Below are positions 5,003 through 8,541 of a DNA stretch of 8,541 nucleotides, piece by piece. Every line of letters begins with the position of its first letter. The first letter of the stretch is position 1. A program made the translations under genes and the position numbers. The notes below the pieces were generated by a model. The model was given only the letters and a program-made list of their open reading frames with translations. It ran no database searches and had not been told where the DNA came from. Origin of the DNA: an uncultured Pseudomonadales bacterium. GTDB lineage: Bacteria > Pseudomonadota > Gammaproteobacteria > Pseudomonadales > IMCC2047. The stretch is taken from positions 2,155 through 10,695 of the forward strand of contig CAMYKE010000126.1 of NCBI GenBank assembly GCA_947258895.1. The letters are read 5' to 3'.

Positions 5003-6376
5003 CTAGCGTAGCTGTAAAAACGATTGGTCCTGCTCCTGATCCGGTTCTACCACCATTTGCTTGATGGTGCGGCTGCCGAGAGTATCGATCAGGTTTTGGT
5101 TTAGCGTGTCGACAATCGTGCCGACGTCCGGGTCTTGTGGCAATCGTTCGGGATTAATATGAGAGTCCTCGCCGGCGTGGCGAATTGCCTCCAGCACCTC
5201 CGTGATTTTCATCTCGTCCAGCGGTTGCGCGGGCAGGTAGCGGGGCGTCTTGTCATTGGTTTGGCACAACAGGTCTTTTTGCTCCAGTGCGTCGAGTACG
5301 CGTTGCACCACATCCACAGGCATCTGCAGGGCCACGGCCAGGCTCTTGCTGGAGTAGGGCGGTCCCGATTGATAATAGCGCTTGGCAATTTTTGCCATTA
5401 GCAGCAGGGCAAGCTGTTCGCGCATCGCGTTGCTCAATGCCAGCTCGCGTCGCGGGGTGCTGACGTAATCAGGATTCTGGTAGTAGAACGCGATGCTGGC
5501 GCCGGTCAACAGGATCAGCCAGCTCACATACAGCCAGATCAGGAAGAACATCAGCGTGGCAAAGGCGGAATAGATCTGGCTGTAGTTGCCGGAGGCGACA
5601 AAGGATGCAAACAGATAGCCTGCGGTTTCCCACAGCGCGCCCGCAATCAGTGCACCGAGAAATGCCGAGGACAGTTTCACCTTGGTATTGGGCATAAAGA
5701 TATAGATAAAGGTGAACGCCCCGATGATCAGCGCGTAGGGTATCAGGCGGGTAAAGGATTCTATGAGATATCCCAGCACCGGCATATGGGACAGCCAGAG
5801 CACGGCTTCGGTTTTCAGCATGGTGCCGGTAAAGGCCATCGCAGAGAATACCAGTACCGGGCCAATCATCAGCACCGACAGGTAGTCGCTGAAACGCTGG
5901 TGTAGCGGACGGTTGCTCGATACCCGCCAGGTATAGTTAAAGGTTGCCTCGATCTTCTGCATCAACGCGACCACGGTGTAGAACAGCACGGCTACGCCCA
6001 CGGCCCCGAGCACCCCTACCTTCATGTTCTCGACGAAGCCGATGATGTTGTTGGCGATCTCGATACCCTGGTCGCCCAGCGGTGTCAGGAGATTGAGCAG
6101 TAGCGGCTCGATCTGGTTATGTACGCCAAATGCCTTTAATACCGAGAAGCTGACGGCAAGCAGGGGTACCAGGGACAGCAGGGTGGTATAGACGAGGCTC
6201 ATCGCACGCAGGGTTAACTGGCCCTCCGCCACATCGCGCACCACCGCAAACAGTACCCGGGCGATCCGGATGACACGCGCGCGCCAGCCGGGCAGATCGG
6301 TGAGTTCGGTCAGCCATACTATTTGTTTCAGCCTGGAAATTACTTCGTCAAACTGGATGCCAGTTGCCTTACCCAT
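5003..6376 (-). CDS. YihY/BrkB-family inner membrane protein with cytoplasmic C-terminal extension
   Basis: 457 residues. The YihY/BrkB family was once labelled ribonuclease BN, a call since withdrawn; its true function is unknown. About six membrane helices are visible, roughly at 58-80, 117-140, 165-185, 210-228, 240-262 and 268-297. Family landmarks are LRAMSLVYTTLLSLVPLLAV (56-75), VGVLGAVGVAVLFYTVVALM (120-139) and IWLYVSWLILLTGASIAFY (280-298). After the last helix some 160 residues extend into the cytoplasm; SSKSLAVALQMPVDVVQRVLDALEQKDLL (342-370) followed by RYLPAQP looks like a winged-helix unit, as in longer family members. The C-terminus is Glu/Gln rich. The ATG at 6376 has AAGG about 8 nt upstream. 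A likely own promoter stands at 6534-6562. It is downstream of suhB on the same strand, but 259 bp separate the two. Confidence 0.9.
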   Translation of the reverse strand: MGKATGIQFDEVISRLKQIVWLTELTDLPGWRARVIRIARVLFAVVRDVAEGQLTLRAMSLVYTTLLSLVPLLAVSFSVLKAFGVHNQIEPLLLNLLTPLGDQGIEIANNIIGFVENMKVGVLGAVGVAVLFYTVVALMQKIEATFNYTWRVSSNRPLHQRFSDYLSVLMIGPVLVFSAMAFTGTMLKTEAVLWLSHMPVLGYLIESFTRLIPYALIIGAFTFIYIFMPNTKVKLSSAFLGALIAGALWETAGYLFASFVASGNYSQIYSAFATLMFFLIWLYVSWLILLTGASIAFYYQNPDYVSTPRRELALSNAMREQLALLLMAKIAKRYYQSGPPYSSKSLAVALQMPVDVVQRVLDALEQKDLLCQTNDKTPRYLPAQPLDEMKITEVLEAIRHAGEDSHINPERLPQDPDVGTIVDTLNQNLIDTLGSRTIKQMVVEPDQEQDQSFLQLR

Positions 6377-6635
6377 ACCTTCAGCCTTGTAGTAGTAGCG
6401 CTAGTGGCGCTTGCGCTGAGTACTCCGTCCACTTGATAATCGCGGATGCAGCGTTGCTGTGGTGTTTCGCAACAAGGCGCAGCGTGCGGGGATTGGTCGC
6501 TCCCTCTCCAAACGAGCACTAACCTTGCATCAGACAATAGTTGTTTATGCGAAATATGGCAAATCTGCAGGCTGCGCGTGGCGGGGAGCAAGGCCATTGA
6601 GCACGGGAAGCAGAGGCGCAGGAGCGCGCGTTCGG
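6377..6635. other. Leader region of the YihY-family gene, downstream of suhB
   Basis: 259 bp between the suhB stop and the YihY-family start. It holds the promoter listed at 6534-6562 and, near the gene, a small inverted repeat AGCGC-5 nt-GCGCT (6397-6411) close to the ribosome binding site, too short to weigh much. The open readings that cross it (about 71 to 85 codons on either strand) have no family motif or Shine-Dalgarno and one overlaps the YihY start out of frame, so I treat them as chance. No terminator for suhB is visible. Confidence 0.45.
6534..6562 (-). promoter_or_regulatory. Predicted sigma70 promoter of the YihY-family gene
   Basis: Minus-strand -35 TTGCCA (6557-6562, 5 of 6 matches) and -10 TATTGT (6534-6539, 4 of 6) with 17-bp spacing. 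Transcription would begin near 6527, giving a leader of about 150 nt. It is the best-matching hexamer pair I see in the gap; no experimental support can be read from sequence. Confidence 0.4.
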
Positions 6636-7439
6636 TTACTGGATATGCCCCTGGTGTTTAGCGATGATCTGTAGCAACGGCTTGAATACCTTGGGGGTGG
6701 CGCAAACGATATGGCCGCTGCGCAGGAAATCGTTGCCGCCCTGGAAATCGCTTACCATGCCGCCGGCTTCGCGTACCAGCAGGGCTCCCGCGGCGATATC
6801 CCATTCCTTGAGATTCATTTCCCAAAAGCCGTCGAAGCGGCCGGCAGCAACGTAGGCAAGATCAAGCGCCGCGGCGCCGGGACGTCGAATGCCAGCGGTC
6901 TGGCCGGCAACTTCCTTCAGGGCGGCCAGGAACGGCTCGATATGTTCGAGGGCAAAACCGCTGAACGGAATGCCCGTTCCGATCAGCGCGCCCGCCATCG
7001 ATTTACGATCCGATACCCGAATGCGCCGCCCGTTGAGTGTAGCGCCCTTGCCGTTGCTGGCTGCGAATTCTTCATCCTTGACGGGATCATAGACCACGCC
7101 GTGCACAACCCGACCCTGGTACTTGCAGGCCAGCGAGATAGCGAAATGGGGAATACCGTGGATAAAGTTGGTGGTGCCGTCCAGCGGATCGATAACCCAT
7201 TCGTAGTCGGGATCCGAACCTGTTTCCAGGCCGGTTTCCTCGCCGTGGATGCTGTGCCCGGGGAACGCCTTGCGCAGGTGGTATTTGATTTCATGTTCCG
7301 ACGCGCGGTCGATATCAGTGACAAAATCGTTACGATTTTTTTCCTCGATCGCAAGCAGATCAGTCCGTTCGAGGGCATTCACCAGGATTTCTCCGGCCTT
7401 GCGCGTCGCGCGCAGGGCGATGTTGAGCATTGGCTCCAT
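6636..7439 (-). CDS. suhB: Inositol-1-monophosphatase SuhB
   Basis: SuhB hydrolyses inositol 1-phosphate with Mg2+, and in E. coli also joins the NusG-containing rRNA antitermination complex. The 267-residue product matches E. coli SuhB (267 residues) along its length: MEPMLNIALRATRKAG (1-16), NDFVTDIDRASE (37-48), HGEETG (65-70) with metal ligand E67, WVIDPLDGTTNF (81-92) with D84 and D87, VVYDPVKDEEF (115-125), GAALDLAYVAAGRFDGFWE (188-206) and WDIAAGALLVREAGG (213-227) with D214. All catalytic and metal residues are present. The ATG at 7439 has GAAAGA about 8 nt upstream and gives the same opening as E. coli MHPMLNIA. It is divergent from maeB across 303 bp, with its own promoter at 7485-7514. 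Confidence 0.95.
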   Translation of the reverse strand: MEPMLNIALRATRKAGEILVNALERTDLLAIEEKNRNDFVTDIDRASEHEIKYHLRKAFPGHSIHGEETGLETGSDPDYEWVIDPLDGTTNFIHGIPHFAISLACKYQGRVVHGVVYDPVKDEEFAASNGKGATLNGRRIRVSDRKSMAGALIGTGIPFSGFALEHIEPFLAALKEVAGQTAGIRRPGAAALDLAYVAAGRFDGFWEMNLKEWDIAAGALLVREAGGMVSDFQGGNDFLRSGHIVCATPKVFKPLLQIIAKHQGHIQ

Positions 7440-7484
7440 AGATTGATCTTTCGGATGTGTTGATTAATGGCTACAGGGGCGGCT

Positions 7485-7514
7485 ATTCTAGCAGCGAGTG
7501 CTGCTGTGAGTCAC
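7485..7514 (-). promoter_or_regulatory. Predicted sigma70 promoter of suhB
   Basis: Minus-strand -35 GTGACT (7509-7514, 4 of 6) and -10 TAGAAT (7485-7490, 5 of 6), spaced by 18 bp. The start would be near 7478, about 39 nt before the suhB ATG. The spacer contains an inverted repeat, AGCAG (7490-7494) and CTGCT (7501-7505) around 6 bp, which could serve as an operator, though this may be chance. Confidence 0.45.
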
Positions 7515-7569
7515 TCTTGCAAATGCTTTTCGTGAACAATAGTAATCAAGTTTGGCCCTGAATTCGATT

Positions 7570-7596
7570 TTGATTTGGCGGTGCAAGGCGTAGAAT
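7570..7596 (+). promoter_or_regulatory. Possible maeB promoter
   Basis: TTGATT (7570-7575) and TAGAAT (7591-7596) are reasonable hexamers, but the 15-bp spacing is short. If used, the transcript starts near 7603 and has a leader of about 140 nt. It is the best plus-strand pair in the suhB-maeB gap, but the support is weak. Confidence 0.3.
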
Positions 7597-7621
7597 GTTG
7601 CGACCCTGAAAACAAATGGCA

Positions 7622-7654
7622 GCTGCGGTAGCAACGATGTTGCATTCCGGCAGC
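7622..7654 (+). other. Imperfect hairpin in the maeB leader
   Basis: GCTGCGG (7622-7628) can pair with CC (7647-7648) and GCAGC (7650-7654), and inside it GCAAC (7631-7635) with GTTGC (7639-7643) over a GAT loop: 12 pairs in all with small internal loops. It lies about 90 nt before maeB and has no T-run, so it is not a terminator. The rest of the gap up to the maeB Shine-Dalgarno holds nothing I recognise. Confidence 0.3.
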
Positions 7655-7742
7655 CCTAACAGCGCGCGTGGGCCCCGGTGCATTTTTGCGCAGATCCTGT
7701 TGGCTTGATACGAAGCGCGGCCATGAACCCTGCGGAGGAGAT

Positions 7743-8541
7743 ATGTCTGAAGACGGTTTTAAAGAAGCGGCGCTGCGATACCATCGCCTGCCCAAACCGG
7801 GCAAACTCGAAATCAATGCGACCACGCCGCTTGCGACGCAGCGCGATCTGTCGCTGGCCTATTCCCCGGGGGTCGCCTACGCCTGCAGCCTGATAGAGGA
7901 AGATCCCGGCGAGGCTGCTAATATGACTGCCCGGGGGAACCTGGTGGGTGTGATTAGCAACGGCACGGCGGTGCTGGGACTGGGCAATATCGGGCCGCTG
8001 GCATCCAAGCCGGTGATGGAGGGCAAGGCGGTGCTCTTCAAAAAATTCGCCGGCATCGACGTGTTTGATATCGAGGTCAACGAACGCGATATCGACAAGT
8101 TTGTGGATGTCGTGGTTTCCCTGGAACCGACGTTTGGTGGTATCAACCTCGAGGACATCAAGGCACCGGAGTGTTTCGAGATCGAGAAGAGATGCCGGGA
8201 GCGGATGAACATCCCGGTATTCCATGACGACCAGCACGGCACCGCGATCGTCGCCGCCGCGGCTGTATATAACAGCCTGAAGATTGTCGGTAAGGATATC
8301 CGGGAGGTAACGCTGGTGGCTTCGGGCGCCGGGGCGGCGAGCATGGCTTGCATCAACCTCGTTGTCAGCATGGGATTGCCCAAGGAAAACGTGTATGTCT
8401 GTGACCGGCAGGGGGTGATCTACAAGGGCCGTGGCAGCGGCATGAACGAATACAAGGAAGTATATGCGCAGGACACGGACAAACGAACCCTCGCGGATGC
8501 CATCGAGGGCGCCGATATTTTTTTCGGCCTGTCCGGACCCA
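7743..8541 (+). CDS. maeB: NADP-dependent malic enzyme MaeB, N-terminal part (runs off right edge)
   Basis: MaeB decarboxylates malate to pyruvate and CO2 with NADP+, feeding pyruvate and NADPH. The ATG at 7743 follows a strong GGAGGAG (7734-7740), and the frame is open for 266 codons to the edge. Motifs: [12 protein letters not shown] (13-24), the usual MaeB opening; [13 protein letters not shown] (37-48) with Tyr40 as likely catalytic acid; [21 protein letters not shown] (80-100) with Lys95 as likely general base; [12 protein letters not shown] (131-142) with the metal ligand glutamate E137 and D138; [12 protein letters not shown] (159-170) with D162 and D163; and the Rossmann loop VASGAGAAS (192-200). 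MaeB proteins are usually about 750-760 residues with a phosphotransacetylase-like second half, which would lie outside the window. That tail is inferred from the MaeB-like N-terminus, not seen. An ATG at 7723 is out of frame. It is divergent from suhB. Confidence 0.92.
   Translation, partial: MSEDGFKEAALRYHRLPKPGKLEINATTPLATQRDLSLAYSPGVAYACSLIEEDPGEAANMTARGNLVGVISNGTAVLGLGNIGPLASKPVMEGKAVLFKKFAGIDVFDIEVNERDIDKFVDVVVSLEPTFGGINLEDIKAPECFEIEKRCRERMNIPVFHDDQHGTAIVAAAAVYNSLKIVGKDIREVTLVASGAGAASMACINLVVSMGLPKENVYVCDRQGVIYKGRGSGMNEYKEVYAQDTDKRTLADAIEGADIFFGLSGP

Noticed and set aside
5000..5009. 10-bp palindrome ACGCTAGCGT near A-runs as a terminator
   Set aside because: It has no loop, a short stem, and lies within the last codons of the YihY-family gene.
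6340..6597. 85-codon minus-strand open frame between suhB and the YihY-family gene
   Set aside because: It overlaps the YihY start out of frame, covers the predicted promoter, and has no Shine-Dalgarno or recognisable domain.
6711..7463. 250-codon plus-strand open frame
   Set aside because: Antisense to suhB, whose catalytic motifs fix the true frame.
7656..8237. 193- and 168-codon minus-strand open frames at the right end
   Set aside because: Antisense to maeB, which has a strong Shine-Dalgarno and malic enzyme motifs in a frame open to the window edge.

Overview
The window looks like ordinary chromosome from a moderately GC-rich gammaproteobacterium. The polyphosphate kinase, exopolyphosphatase, GreB and SuhB all read like relatives of the Escherichia coli or Pseudomonas proteins, and the suhB, maeB and ppk promoters fit sigma70 or PhoB patterns of that class. 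I cannot name a genus. There is no sign of phage, insertion sequence, CRISPR array, tRNA or rRNA.

Layout, left to right. (1) 1-238, minus: start of a GNAT acetyltransferase that runs off the left edge. (2) 239-522: a gap with no assignable gene. (3) 523-3625, minus: a polyphosphate operon, ppk1 then ppx. ppk1 is split between two frames by a 55-bp insertion that carries a 36-bp direct repeat. ppx is a short form that stops where the C-terminal HD-like domain would begin. A near-consensus PHO box precedes ppk1. (4) 3846-4943, plus: a possible 34-residue CxxC membrane peptide, a secreted His-rich DUF4399 protein, and greB. (5) 5003-6376, minus: a YihY/BrkB-family inner membrane protein with a cytoplasmic tail, convergent with greB. 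(6) 6636-7439, minus: suhB. (7) 7743-8541, plus: start of maeB, the NADP-type malic enzyme, divergent from suhB and running off the right edge.

How the genes relate: Ppk makes polyphosphate from ATP and Ppx degrades it. Here they are probably co-transcribed under phosphate control. GreB (transcript cleavage) and SuhB (inositol monophosphatase fold, linked to rRNA antitermination in E. coli) are housekeeping factors. MaeB joins the TCA cycle to pyruvate. I found no convincing new multigene system. The points most worth a second look are the broken ppk1, the PHO box, the short Ppx and the small CxxC membrane peptide.
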